Assembly (NCBI GenBank): GCA_030531135.1 | Contig: JAUNOJ010000052.1 | Span: 1 to 10,050 of the forward strand | Length of the DNA: 10,050 nucleotides | Source: Sutterellaceae bacterium | Lineage (GTDB): Bacteria; Pseudomonadota; Gammaproteobacteria; Burkholderiales; Burkholderiaceae_F | Reading direction: 5' to 3' | Shown here: positions 1 to 6,434 of the stretch, piece after piece | How the letters are laid out: each line of letters begins with the position of its first letter | Position numbering within the stretch: position 1 is the stretch's first letter | Notes under the pieces: generated by a model | Seen by the model: the letters and a program-made list of their open reading frames with translations, nothing else | Told to the model about the DNA's origin: nothing | Databases searched by the model: none | Translations under genes and position numbers: made by a program

Positions 1-1599
1 CTGACTGACAATTGTAAAAAAGTCGGCATCATTACCCAAATACGCAGGCGCCGTGCCTTGTGCGGCACAAATGATCTGACGTTGATTGACCATATCGACG
101 TAACGCCGCAAAGGAGAAGTCGACCAAGCATAGCGAACGACCCCCAAACCGTCATGCGGCCCCGGGCTTGTCGACATACGTACACGACCCATACGTTGAC
201 TGCGATAAATGCCTGCCACGCGATGTTCTTCCAGCCATAAACCCCAGGTCGAGTTGGCAAAAATCATCAGTTCTGCCACCAATAAATCCAAAGGTTCTCC
301 GCGCGCGCGCCCTTTTCGAATGATCTTGGCATCTTCGCCTTCGCCATCCAGTTCGATATACCAATCGATACGTCCCTTGACTTCGGGTTTGCCGCGCACT
401 TCTTCGCGCTCTGCCAAACGTGCCTTGGCAAAGTGCCACAAGAAAGTCAATTCTTGGGCCCAGGGCATATCCAAGGTGCCCGCAAGAATCTTTTCTTCGG
501 TCACATCATCGCAAATCTTGTCGTAACGCAAATTGTCGGTAACCGTAATTTTTTCGATGCGCGTTTCGGTCGCCAAAACGCCCATGGTTTCATTGTCGAC
601 CGTCACATAAAGCGAAACGCAGGCCACGGTTTTGCCGGCGTCCAAACTGGTAGCCGATACCCACTCTTTGGGCAACATTGTGGTTTTCAGTCCCGGCGCA
701 TAAACGGTGGACATGCGCGATCTTGCCACCTTGTCGAGCTCGCTGTCTCGCGGCATCGAAAGAGCGGGAGCGGCAATATGGATGCCGATACGCGTTTTGG
801 TTTCGTCAACAGGCGTGACACTTGCCGCATCGTCGATTTCCGTGGTCGAAGAATCGTCGATGGAAAAGGCTTGAACGTCAGCCGTGGGCAAATCGTCGAT
901 ATCGATTTCGGGGGCCGGCAGGTTTGCCGGAAAACCGCGCCCTCTCGGGAAGTTTTCCAGATAAAAACTTTCCACATGCCAGCTCCACGGACTCTTGACG
1001 CCGCCGAGTTTTAACATCAAACGCAAAGGCGAGAGTCTGCTTTCGGCCGCCGCATCGTTTAAGGCCTTCCATTCGATGCCGTTTTTGTCCGGATGCAACA
1101 GTAGCTCGTAGCACTTCTTGCCGATTTCTTCGGGTAAGTTCCCGTCGAGCATTTCGGCCACCATCTCTTTGCGACGCTTTTCCAACGCGTTTTTGCGTGC
1201 AACGGCTTCCAAGGCACGATCGAGAATGTCTTTGGGGGCGCGCTTATAGTTGCCTCTGCCCTTGCGGTAAAAGTAAACGGGGTTGGAATGCAAGGCCAAA
1301 ACGGTAGCGGCTTTATGCACGGGTGTCGTGTCGCCGAAATAGTCTGAGCAAATGGCTTCGTAGCCGAATTCTTCATCGGGCGCGACTTCCCACAAAAAGC
1401 CTGCATCCATCGCATCGGCTTCTTCTTTGGCCGAAGCGATAAAGTTGGCGGCTTCCGGTTTGTCAAACGAGAAAAAGACGTGTCCGCCTTTGACTTTGGT
1501 ACGACGCCCCGTGGGCAACTCCACCTGATAGCTGTTGCCGTCCTGTTTGAGAATATTGCCCGCCTTAAAGGCACCGTCTTCTTCGAAAAATAACTGCAT
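1..1599 (-). CDS. RNB-domain exoribonuclease (RNase II/R family), 3' end beyond window
   Basis: This is a partial gene with 533 codons visible and no stop before the left edge. The family degrades single-stranded RNA processively 3' to 5' with a Mg-dependent RNB domain in the cytoplasm. The start ATG at 1599 opens with MQLFFEEDGAFKAGNIL, typical of the Burkholderiales RNB proteins. Residues 1-240 form a family-specific N-terminal part without an obvious cold-shock pair. The RNB signature is at residues 245-261 (FSIDDSSTTEIDDAASV). D248, D256 and D257 match RNase II metal ligands D201, D209 and D210, and E254 stands where RNase II has D207. The late motif TSPLRRYVDMVNQRQ (494-508) supplies the conserved arginine R498, close to R500 of E. 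coli RNase II. It lies 22 bases after the esterase and is probably the third gene of the mpl transcript. Its own Shine-Dalgarno sequence is weak. The family call is very sure; calling it rnb or rnr would go too far. Confidence 0.93.
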   Translation of the reverse strand, partial: MQLFFEEDGAFKAGNILKQDGNSYQVELPTGRRTKVKGGHVFFSFDKPEAANFIASAKEEADAMDAGFLWEVAPDEEFGYEAICSDYFGDTTPVHKAATVLALHSNPVYFYRKGRGNYKRAPKDILDRALEAVARKNALEKRRKEMVAEMLDGNLPEEIGKKCYELLLHPDKNGIEWKALNDAAAESRLSPLRLMLKLGGVKSPWSWHVESFYLENFPRGRGFPANLPAPEIDIDDLPTADVQAFSIDDSSTTEIDDAASVTPVDETKTRIGIHIAAPALSMPRDSELDKVARSRMSTVYAPGLKTTMLPKEWVSATSLDAGKTVACVSLYVTVDNETMGVLATETRIEKITVTDNLRYDKICDDVTEEKILAGTLDMPWAQELTFLWHFAKARLAEREEVRGKPEVKGRIDWYIELDGEGEDAKIIRKGRARGEPLDLLVAELMIFANSTWGLWLEEHRVAGIYRSQRMGRVRMSTSPGPHDGLGVVRYAWSTSPLRRYVDMVNQRQIICAAQGTAPAYLGNDADFFTIVSQ

Positions 1600-1621
1600 T
1601 TTGATTCTTTAGTTTCGTCTC

Positions 1622-2209
1622 TTAGTCTTGCACCAAAAAGCGCATCACGTCATCGGCATAGTCTGCAAAGTTCGACACCATATGATCGCTGCCGTCGATC
1701 ACCCAACTCGGGCACGTATCGTAAAGCTTGGCCGATCGTTGCCAATCGAGCACCTCGTCGCCCGTTGTCAAGAAAAGCAATATACGAGAAGCGTCGTCAA
1801 ATTGCGAAACCGCAATGTTACGCAATTGTTCGGAAAACTCGGGCTTGACTTCAACCGTTCTGTCTGAGCAAAGCAACGTGTGTACGCCGATATATTGATC
1901 GACCACTTCCCAAGGCGCCACGGCCGGATTGATCAGCACGGCTTTGCAACCGGTTTCGTGCGCAATCCAAGCTGCATAAAACCCGCCGAGACTGCCGCCG
2001 ACAACGGCAACCGGCCCCTTCATAGCGGCTTTTCGGAAAACCTCTTCAATGATGCGGCAAGCCTCTTGAGGAGACGTGTTCAAATCCGGAGCTTCAACCT
2101 CCCAACCGTAGGCAGGCGCCGTTTTGCGCAACACGGCCGCCTTCATGGAAGCACCCGAAGACAAAAAGCCGTGCAGATAAATGACCGTTCCCGACACAGT
2201 CGACCTCAT
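1622..2209 (-). CDS. YqiA-like alpha/beta-hydrolase esterase
   Basis: This 195-residue protein belongs to the small YqiA/YcfP esterase family, serine hydrolases with a short alpha/beta fold whose natural substrate is not settled. The N-terminus IYLHGFLSSG (10-19) is the usual oxyanion-side strand and loop. The nucleophile elbow is GGSLGG with S73, the acid is D151 in TTGDEVLDW, and the histidine is H176 in DGSDHMVSNF, so the catalytic triad is complete. It has no signal peptide and is expected to be cytoplasmic. I chose the ATG at 2209 because it overlaps the mpl stop as ATGA, a sign of translational coupling. The frame stays open further upstream, but that part lies inside mpl and looks like antisense shadow. 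The next gene downstream is the RNB ribonuclease. Family assignment is strong; the physiological role is unknown. Confidence 0.9.
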   Translation of the reverse strand: MRSTVSGTVIYLHGFLSSGASMKAAVLRKTAPAYGWEVEAPDLNTSPQEACRIIEEVFRKAAMKGPVAVVGGSLGGFYAAWIAHETGCKAVLINPAVAPWEVVDQYIGVHTLLCSDRTVEVKPEFSEQLRNIAVSQFDDASRILLFLTTGDEVLDWQRSAKLYDTCPSWVIDGSDHMVSNFADYADDVMRFLVQD

Positions 2210-3555
2210 GCGTTTTTCTTGGCCAAAGCATCCAAAAGCTTGGTGCAAATGCCGCCAAAGCCCCCGTTGCTCATGGTCAAAATCACGTCGCCCGGTTTGG
2301 CTTCCTCTACGACGGCGTACACAAGCGGCATCAAGTCGCCTGCAAACGTTTGCGCCGTCTCGCCCAAAGACGCCAAGGCTTGTGCCGGATCCCAGGAAAC
2401 GTCTTTGCCGCGATAGCAAAAGACTTTGTCGGCGCCGGTCAAAGACGCTGCCAACCGGTCCTTCATCGTTCCCAACTTCATCGTATTGCTACGCGGCTCC
2501 AACACGGCCAAAATGCGACGATCCGGCCCCACTTTCGTGCGCAAAGCGGCAATCGTTTCGACAATGGCCGTCGGATGGTGGGCAAAATCGTCAATCACCA
2601 TCACATCGTTTTCCACACCCTTGACTTCCAAACGGCGTTTGACACCCGCAAAGGTTTTCAAAGACGCAATCGCCTTTTCCAGCGACACGCCCGCATCCGT
2701 TGCTGCGACGAGCGCCGCCAAGGCGTTTAAAGCATTGTGGTGCCCCGGCAAGTCCATCTCAAGCATGCCCATCTTTTGTCCCTGATGAAAGAGTTCGCGG
2801 TTTTCATCAATCGACCAATCCTTGGCATCGTTAAATTTGGCCAAACGACTGTAAAGCCCCTTTTCGAGCACGCGATCCAGAGCAGGACAATTGCCGTTGG
2901 CAATCACCAAGCCCTTTCTCGGAATCGTTCTGACCAAGTGATGGAATTGCTTTTCGATGGCAGCCAAGTCTTCAAAAATATCGGCGTGATCAAATTCCAA
3001 ATTGTTGAGAACGGCCGTTGTCGGACGATAGTGCACGAACTTGCTGCGCTTGTCGAAAAAGGCCGTGTCGTACTCGTCGGCTTCGATCACAAAGTGTTTG
3101 CCTCGCCCGAGCTCGGCCGAGTGGCCGAAACCTTGCGGCACGCCCCCGACCAGATAACCGGGCTCAAGCCCGGCTTCGCGCAAAATGTGCGTTACCAAAG
3201 ACGTCGTGGTCGTTTTGCCGTGCGTGCCCGCCACGGCAATGACGTGACGACCCTGCAAAATGTTTTCGCTCATCCATTGCGGACCCGACGTATAAGGCTC
3301 GCCCGCATCCAAAATGGCTTCCAACAAGGGGTTGCCGCGGCTCACAGCATTGCCGATCACCCACAAGTCGGGGGCGATCGAAAGCGTTTCTTCTTTATAG
3401 CCCTCGGTCAACTCGATGCCTGCTGCACGCAACTGATCGCTCATCGGCGGATAGACGTTGGCGTCGCTTCCCGTGACTTTGTGCCCGCTTGCCACAGCCA
3501 ACTGTGCGACCCCGCCCATAAACGTGCCGCAAATTCCCAAAATATGAATGTGCAT
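2206..3555 (-). CDS. mpl: UDP-N-acetylmuramate:L-alanyl-gamma-D-glutamyl-meso-diaminopimelate ligase
   Basis: Mpl is a cytoplasmic ATP-dependent Mur-type ligase. It joins the recycled tripeptide L-Ala-gamma-D-Glu-meso-DAP directly to UDP-MurNAc, which saves cell-wall peptide. The 449-residue protein aligns end to end with the E. coli enzyme (about 457 residues). It begins MHIHILGICGTFMGG, has GSDANVYPPM (29-38), the ATP loop GTHGKTTTT (110-118), FVIEADEYD (155-163), NNLEFDHADIF (184-194), DDFAHHPTAI (322-331), VLEPRSNTMK (351-360) and ends with MSNGGFGG. The start at 3555 is chosen because this conserved N-terminus begins there; 27 extra in-frame codons upstream would run through the likely promoter. 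It leads a minus-strand unit, with its last bases overlapping the esterase start. This identification is very secure. Confidence 0.97.
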   Translation of the reverse strand: MHIHILGICGTFMGGVAQLAVASGHKVTGSDANVYPPMSDQLRAAGIELTEGYKEETLSIAPDLWVIGNAVSRGNPLLEAILDAGEPYTSGPQWMSENILQGRHVIAVAGTHGKTTTTSLVTHILREAGLEPGYLVGGVPQGFGHSAELGRGKHFVIEADEYDTAFFDKRSKFVHYRPTTAVLNNLEFDHADIFEDLAAIEKQFHHLVRTIPRKGLVIANGNCPALDRVLEKGLYSRLAKFNDAKDWSIDENRELFHQGQKMGMLEMDLPGHHNALNALAALVAATDAGVSLEKAIASLKTFAGVKRRLEVKGVENDVMVIDDFAHHPTAIVETIAALRTKVGPDRRILAVLEPRSNTMKLGTMKDRLAASLTGADKVFCYRGKDVSWDPAQALASLGETAQTFAGDLMPLVYAVVEEAKPGDVILTMSNGGFGGICTKLLDALAKKNA

Positions 3556-3586
3556 GATCCACTCGATCCTTAAAATGGTGCCTGAG

Positions 3587-3592
3587 ATTGTA
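3587..3592 (-). promoter_or_regulatory. candidate -10 box for mpl
   Basis: On the minus strand the sequence reads TACAAT, five of six matches to the sigma-70 -10 consensus, about 32 bases before the mpl start. A convincing -35 at the right spacing is not visible (the upstream stretch reads around AACGAAA). This is an inference from consensus only. Confidence 0.35.
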
Positions 3593-3607
3593 CCCGCGAG
3601 CGCCTTG

Positions 3608-3631
3608 TTTTCGTTAACCGAAAAGCGCTTT
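3608..3631. repeat. two inverted repeats in the mpl / divergent gene intergenic region
   Basis: The 98-base gap between the divergent starts of mpl and the 3654 gene holds TTTTCG at 3608-3613 matched by CGAAAA at 3619-3624 with a 5-base spacer. A perfect 10-base palindrome AAAGCGCTTT overlaps it at 3622-3631. Such symmetry between divergent genes can mark an operator, but no known regulator consensus was recognised, and the arms are short enough to arise by chance. Confidence 0.3.
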
Positions 3632-3653
3632 CTCACTCCGACGGATTGGCCTT

Positions 3654-4289
3654 ATGTCACAAAACGACCGACTCAAAACCGAAATTGCCCAAGCGATTGC
3701 TCAGCGCATCGCTTTGGATTGTTGCGACTGGCAAACGGCTCGCACAAGCACCCTGGACGACGTGCGTCGCTCTATGGGCAAAATTCCCGCCGTTTCAATG
3801 CCCTCGGCCGGCGAAATCGAAAGTGCCGTGCGTCAATGTTTTGCCATCTACGAACCCGAAGCTCACGCACAGGTTCTGGCTCACAAACGCCTCTGGGCCA
3901 AACGGATTTTGGAAAGGCTCTCTGACTTTGACATTTATTTGACCGGTGCCGTTTTAAACGGATGCGCCAATGCCGAGTCCAATATCTGTTTTGCGCTTTT
4001 CACCGACGACGTCAAAAGCGTGGAAGTCGCTCTGATGGATGCCGGCATCGACTTTGAAGTCGTAGACCCCTTGGGCGGCCCCATGCCCGAGCCCGTCGAG
4101 TGCCTCGGCTTTTTGATCCGGGATCGGGAAAATCGTCTGACCGAAGGTGTTCGCATCGACATCTACGAGAGCTCTGCCAAAAGCTGCAATCCGTTTAAAC
4201 GAGCCCCTGACGCATACCAACAACCGTGGGAAGCTTCGGGACGAGCCGATCTGAAAAAACTCCTCGAAAACGTGCATTTTGGCGACTGA
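3654..4289 (+). CDS. nucleotidyltransferase-fold-like protein of unknown function, divergent to mpl
   Basis: This 211-residue soluble protein has no signal peptide or membrane segment. I recognise it as the conserved unnamed gene that sits beside mpl in many Burkholderiales, sometimes mislabelled from its neighbour. An N-terminal helical region (1-90, with MSQNDRLKTEIAQAIAQRIA) precedes the segment YLTGAVLNGCANAESNICF (95-113). That segment resembles the minimal nucleotidyltransferase pattern of Gly-Ser, spacer, Ser-Asp-x-Asp, but N110 and C112 occupy the positions expected for the two catalytic acids. VRIDIY (166-171) could supply the third acid, D169. A helix-rich TDDVKSVEVALMDAG (117-131) follows. 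The start at 3654 is the first ATG in frame, although its Shine-Dalgarno is weak (GGATTGG at best). It is transcribed away from mpl. The gene is surely real; the fold call is inference, and catalytic activity looks doubtful. Confidence 0.82.
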   Translation: MSQNDRLKTEIAQAIAQRIALDCCDWQTARTSTLDDVRRSMGKIPAVSMPSAGEIESAVRQCFAIYEPEAHAQVLAHKRLWAKRILERLSDFDIYLTGAVLNGCANAESNICFALFTDDVKSVEVALMDAGIDFEVVDPLGGPMPEPVECLGFLIRDRENRLTEGVRIDIYESSAKSCNPFKRAPDAYQQPWEASGRADLKKLLENVHFGD

Positions 4290-4305
4290 TACCTGCAAAA
4301 TGCGC

Positions 4306-4331
4306 AAAAAAACCATCATCCTCAAGGATGA
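4306..4331 (-). terminator. possible minus-direction intrinsic terminator
   Basis: TCATCC (4316-4321) pairs with GGATGA (4326-4331) around a 4-base TCAA loop. Read on the minus strand, the hairpin is followed after three bases by seven T (complement of the A run 4306-4312). The stem is only 6 bp. It would stop leftward transcripts, but no minus-strand gene reads into it, so its role is unclear. Confidence 0.3.
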
Positions 4332-4336
4332 CCCTC

Positions 4337-4365
4337 TCCACAACGGCCCTTCGCAATACTACAAT
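4337..4365 (+). promoter_or_regulatory. accB: candidate sigma-70 promoter for the accB operon
   Basis: A -35-like TCCACA (4337-4342, four of six) is spaced by 17 bases from a -10-like TACAAT (4360-4365, five of six). The start would be near 4372 and give an untranslated leader of about 160 bases before the accB ATG. This rests on consensus matching only. Confidence 0.4.
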
Positions 4366-4402
4366 AAAGGCTGTAGATACCTTCGAAAGAAGACAATAAA
4401 CA

Positions 4403-4515
4403 CAAAAGTAGGACAAATTAGGCTCAATTAAACACTTTTGAACGACCGAGCCGCCAAAAGTCGTCCGAAGTTTGTACCGAATCCTTGTTTGGCTTCGTTC
4501 GTGAAGCCGATTTTT
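4403..4515 (+). promoter_or_regulatory. structured accB leader with attenuator-like layout
   Basis: CAAAAGT occurs at 4403-4409 and again at 4455-4461, with the complementary ACTTTTG between them at 4434-4440, so the middle copy can pair with only one at a time. Downstream, GGCTTC (4491-4496) and GAAGCC (4503-4508) form a 6-bp stem capped by a TTCG-type loop, and five T follow at 4511-4515, as in an intrinsic terminator. CGAAG at 4466-4470 can compete by pairing with CTTCG at 4493-4497, which overlaps the 5' arm. The layout resembles a transcription attenuator, but the stems are short, and no leader peptide or known riboswitch was recognised. Confidence 0.35.
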
Positions 4516-4530
4516 GTGAGATATTCCGCC

Positions 4531-4980
4531 ATGGACCTTCGCAAATTAAAAACTCTGATCGATCTCGTTAGCGAAAGCGGTGTTGCCGAATTGGAAATCA
4601 CCGAAGGCGAAGATCACGTCCGCATTGTCAACCGTCAGACGGCTGTCGCCGCTACTGCCGTTGTTCCCGTTTCCGCTCCGGTTGCCCCCGCTGCCGTCGC
4701 CCCCGCTCCGGCAGTTGCCGAACCCGTAGCACCGGCCAAGGTCGAAGGCACCACGATCAACTCTCCGATGGTGGGCACGTTCTATCGTTCGCCGAGCCCC
4801 GGCGCAAAACCCTATGTCGATGTCGGCCAGAAGGTCAAAGCGGGCGACACGGTCTGCATCATCGAAGCCATGAAACTTCTTAACGAAATCGAAGCCGAAA
4901 CCGACGGCGTGATTCAGGAAATCTTGGTTGAAAACGGCGCTCCGGTCGAATTCGGCCAACCCTTGTTTGTCATTGCCTAA
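4531..4980 (+). CDS. accB: acetyl-CoA carboxylase biotin carboxyl carrier protein
   Basis: AccB carries biotin between the biotin carboxylase (AccC) and the carboxyltransferase in the first committed step of fatty-acid synthesis. The 149-residue protein (E. coli about 156) has an N-terminal segment [27 protein letters not shown] in style. An Ala/Pro/Val-rich flexible linker runs from about 38 to 70. The C-terminal biotinyl domain includes the thumb sequence [20 protein letters not shown] (78-97) and the biotinylation motif EAMKL with K115. The start at 4531 fits the conserved N-terminus; the Shine-Dalgarno is weak (GTGAG at 4516-4520). It lies 74 bases before accC with a strong hairpin between them, and expression is probably shaped by its leader. 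The identification is very secure. Confidence 0.97.
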   Translation: MDLRKLKTLIDLVSESGVAELEITEGEDHVRIVNRQTAVAATAVVPVSAPVAPAAVAPAPAVAEPVAPAKVEGTTINSPMVGTFYRSPSPGAKPYVDVGQKVKAGDTVCIIEAMKLLNEIEAETDGVIQEILVENGAPVEFGQPLFVIA

Positions 4981-4991
4981 GTTTGATTGTC

Positions 4992-5028
4992 ATGAAAGCC
5001 GCCTGAAAACTTTTTAGGCGGCTTTCGT
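4992..5028 (+). terminator. strong accB-accC intergenic hairpin, possible partial terminator or processing site
   Basis: GAAAGCCGCCT (4994-5004) is perfectly complementary to AGGCGGCTTTC (5016-5026). The outer pairs A4992-T5028 and T4993/G5027 bring the stem to about 13 bp, and the A-rich/T-rich loop may extend it. A continuous T tract is lacking downstream; the tail reads TTTCGTTG if only the GC core pairs. It could attenuate accC transcription, protect accB mRNA or be an RNA processing site. The structure is clearly visible; its function is inferred. Confidence 0.55.
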
Positions 5029-5054
5029 TGCAGACACGAATCGGAATCGATTTT

Positions 5055-6434
5055 ATGTTTGGAAAAATTCTCATTGCCAACCGCGGCGAAATCGCGCTTC
5101 GCATTCAGCGCGCATGCCGCACCTTGGGCATCAAAACGGTTGCCGTACACTCTACGGCAGATGCCGACGCCATGTACGTGCGTTTGGCCGATGAAAGCGT
5201 ATGTATCGGCCCGGCCCAATCTTCGGAAAGCTACCTCAATATTCCGGCCATCATTTCGGCTGCAGAAGTCACCGATGCCGAAGCCATTCATCCGGGTTAC
5301 GGTTTTTTGTCGGAAAACGCCGACTTTGCCGATCGTGTGGAAAAAAGCGGCTTTACCTTTATCGGTCCGCGCGGCGACACCATTCGTCTGATGGGCGACA
5401 AGGTCAATGCCAAGCAGGCCATGCTCGAAGCCGGTGTGCCGTGCGTACCCGGCAGCGACGGCGAACTGCCGCAGGAACCTGCCGAGATTCTGGCCATTGC
5501 CCGCAAAGTGGGCTATCCCGTTTTGATCAAAGCCAGCGCGGGCGGCGGCGGTCGCGGTATGCGCGTGGTGCGCACCGAAGCAGCCTTGATCAATTCGGTC
5601 AACATGACGCGAACCGAAGCCAAGGCCGCGTTTGGCTCCGACAAAGTCTATTTGGAAAAGTTCCTGGAAAATCCGCGCCACATCGAAATTCAGGTACTCT
5701 CCGACAATTTCCAAAACGCGATCTATTTGGGCGAGCGCGACTGCTCCATGCAGCGTCGCAATCAAAAAGTGATCGAAGAGTCTCCTGCTCCCGGCATTCC
5801 CCGAAAATTGATCGACAAGCTCGGACAGCGATGTGTCGAAGCCTGCCGCCGTATCGGCTATCGCGGCGCAGGCACCTTTGAATTCCTGTATGAAAACGGC
5901 GAGTTTTATTTCATTGAAATGAACACGCGCGTTCAAGTCGAGCATCCAGTGACGGAATTTGTCACGGGCACCGACATCATTCAGCAACAAATCCGCATCG
6001 CCGCCGGCGAACGCTTGACGTTGCGCCAAAAAGATATCGTTGTCAAGGGTGCAGCCGTCGAGTGCCGCATCAACGCCGAGGACTCCTTTACGTTCCGTCC
6101 GTCTCCGGGCAAGGTGACCCTCTGGCATATGCCGGGCGGCCCGGGCGTGCGTCTTGACAGCCACGTCTACGCCGGCTACACCGTACCGCCTCACTACGAC
6201 AGCATGATCGGCAAGCTGATTTGCTATGGCGACACGCGTGAAGAAGCACTGGCGCGCATGCGCGTGGCTTTGTCGGAAACCGTTGTCGACGGCATCAACA
6301 CCAATATTGCATTGCATCGCCAGATTTTGGCCGATGCCGAATTCAATTTAGGCGGTACGAGCATTCACTATTTGGAAAAACGCTTAAACGAATGGCGTCA
6401 AGCCCGTAAGGAGGTTAAGCCCGATGTTGCGTGA
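5055..6434 (+). CDS. accC: acetyl-CoA carboxylase biotin carboxylase subunit
   Basis: AccC uses ATP and bicarbonate to carboxylate the biotin on AccB, in the cytoplasm. The protein is 459 residues (E. coli 449), and its key residues fall at the same numbers as in E. coli. These are K116 and K159 for ATP binding, the glycine-rich loop GGGGRGM (163-169), H209, E276, E288 and N290 for metal, R292, E296, and R338 near the biotin site. The N-terminal biotin carboxylase domain begins [17 protein letters not shown], the ATP-grasp domain is central, and the C-terminal domain starts near 330. The start at 5055 has GGAA at 5043-5046 in front. The C-terminus has about ten extra residues beyond the usual end. 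The 3' end carries the Shine-Dalgarno of prmA and overlaps that gene by 11 bases. The identification is very secure. Confidence 0.98.
   Translation: MFGKILIANRGEIALRIQRACRTLGIKTVAVHSTADADAMYVRLADESVCIGPAQSSESYLNIPAIISAAEVTDAEAIHPGYGFLSENADFADRVEKSGFTFIGPRGDTIRLMGDKVNAKQAMLEAGVPCVPGSDGELPQEPAEILAIARKVGYPVLIKASAGGGGRGMRVVRTEAALINSVNMTRTEAKAAFGSDKVYLEKFLENPRHIEIQVLSDNFQNAIYLGERDCSMQRRNQKVIEESPAPGIPRKLIDKLGQRCVEACRRIGYRGAGTFEFLYENGEFYFIEMNTRVQVEHPVTEFVTGTDIIQQQIRIAAGERLTLRQKDIVVKGAAVECRINAEDSFTFRPSPGKVTLWHMPGGPGVRLDSHVYAGYTVPPHYDSMIGKLICYGDTREEALARMRVALSETVVDGINTNIALHRQILADAEFNLGGTSIHYLEKRLNEWRQARKEVKPDVA
6407..6415 (+). promoter_or_regulatory. prmA: near-perfect ribosome binding site for prmA inside accC
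   Basis: TAAGGAGGT, a full match to the 16S rRNA anti-Shine-Dalgarno, lies in the last codons of accC, eight bases before the prmA ATG at 6424. It decides the prmA start over the later ATG at 6442. Confidence 0.8.

Larger units (their letters stand above)
4290..4530. other. 241-base non-coding region and leader upstream of accB
   Basis: No gene is supported here. A hairpin with arms at about 4272-4281 and 4296-4305 spans the stop codon of the upstream gene, which lies in its loop. Next comes a run of seven A (4306-4312), a second hairpin (4316-4331), a candidate promoter (4337-4365), then a leader with complementary 7-mers and a terminator-like hairpin at 4491-4515. The frame of accB is open upstream to a TTG at 4438, but the peptide it would add does not look like AccB. 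In many related bacteria aroQ sits directly upstream of accB; it is absent here. Confidence 0.6.

Noticed and set aside
433..1014. 193-codon plus-strand open frame over the RNB gene
   Set aside because: It is a shadow of the minus-strand RNB coding frame, which is uninterrupted from 1599 to the window edge with clear catalytic motifs.
2210..2419. 70-residue N-terminal extension of the esterase
   Set aside because: It is basic, low-quality sequence inside mpl, and the ATGA overlap at 2206-2209 gives a natural start.
2737..3573. 278-codon open frame on the plus strand across mpl
   Set aside because: It is antisense to mpl, which matches its family from end to end.
4438..4530. N-terminal extension of AccB starting from TTG at 4438
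   Set aside because: The added 31 residues are unlike AccB N-termini, and the conserved [10 protein letters not shown] starts at 4531. The stretch fits a leader better.
4977..6317. Long open frame of 446 codons on the minus strand across accC
   Set aside because: It lies exactly antisense to accC, whose product is unmistakable, and its protein resembles no family I know. It arises from codon bias on the sense strand.
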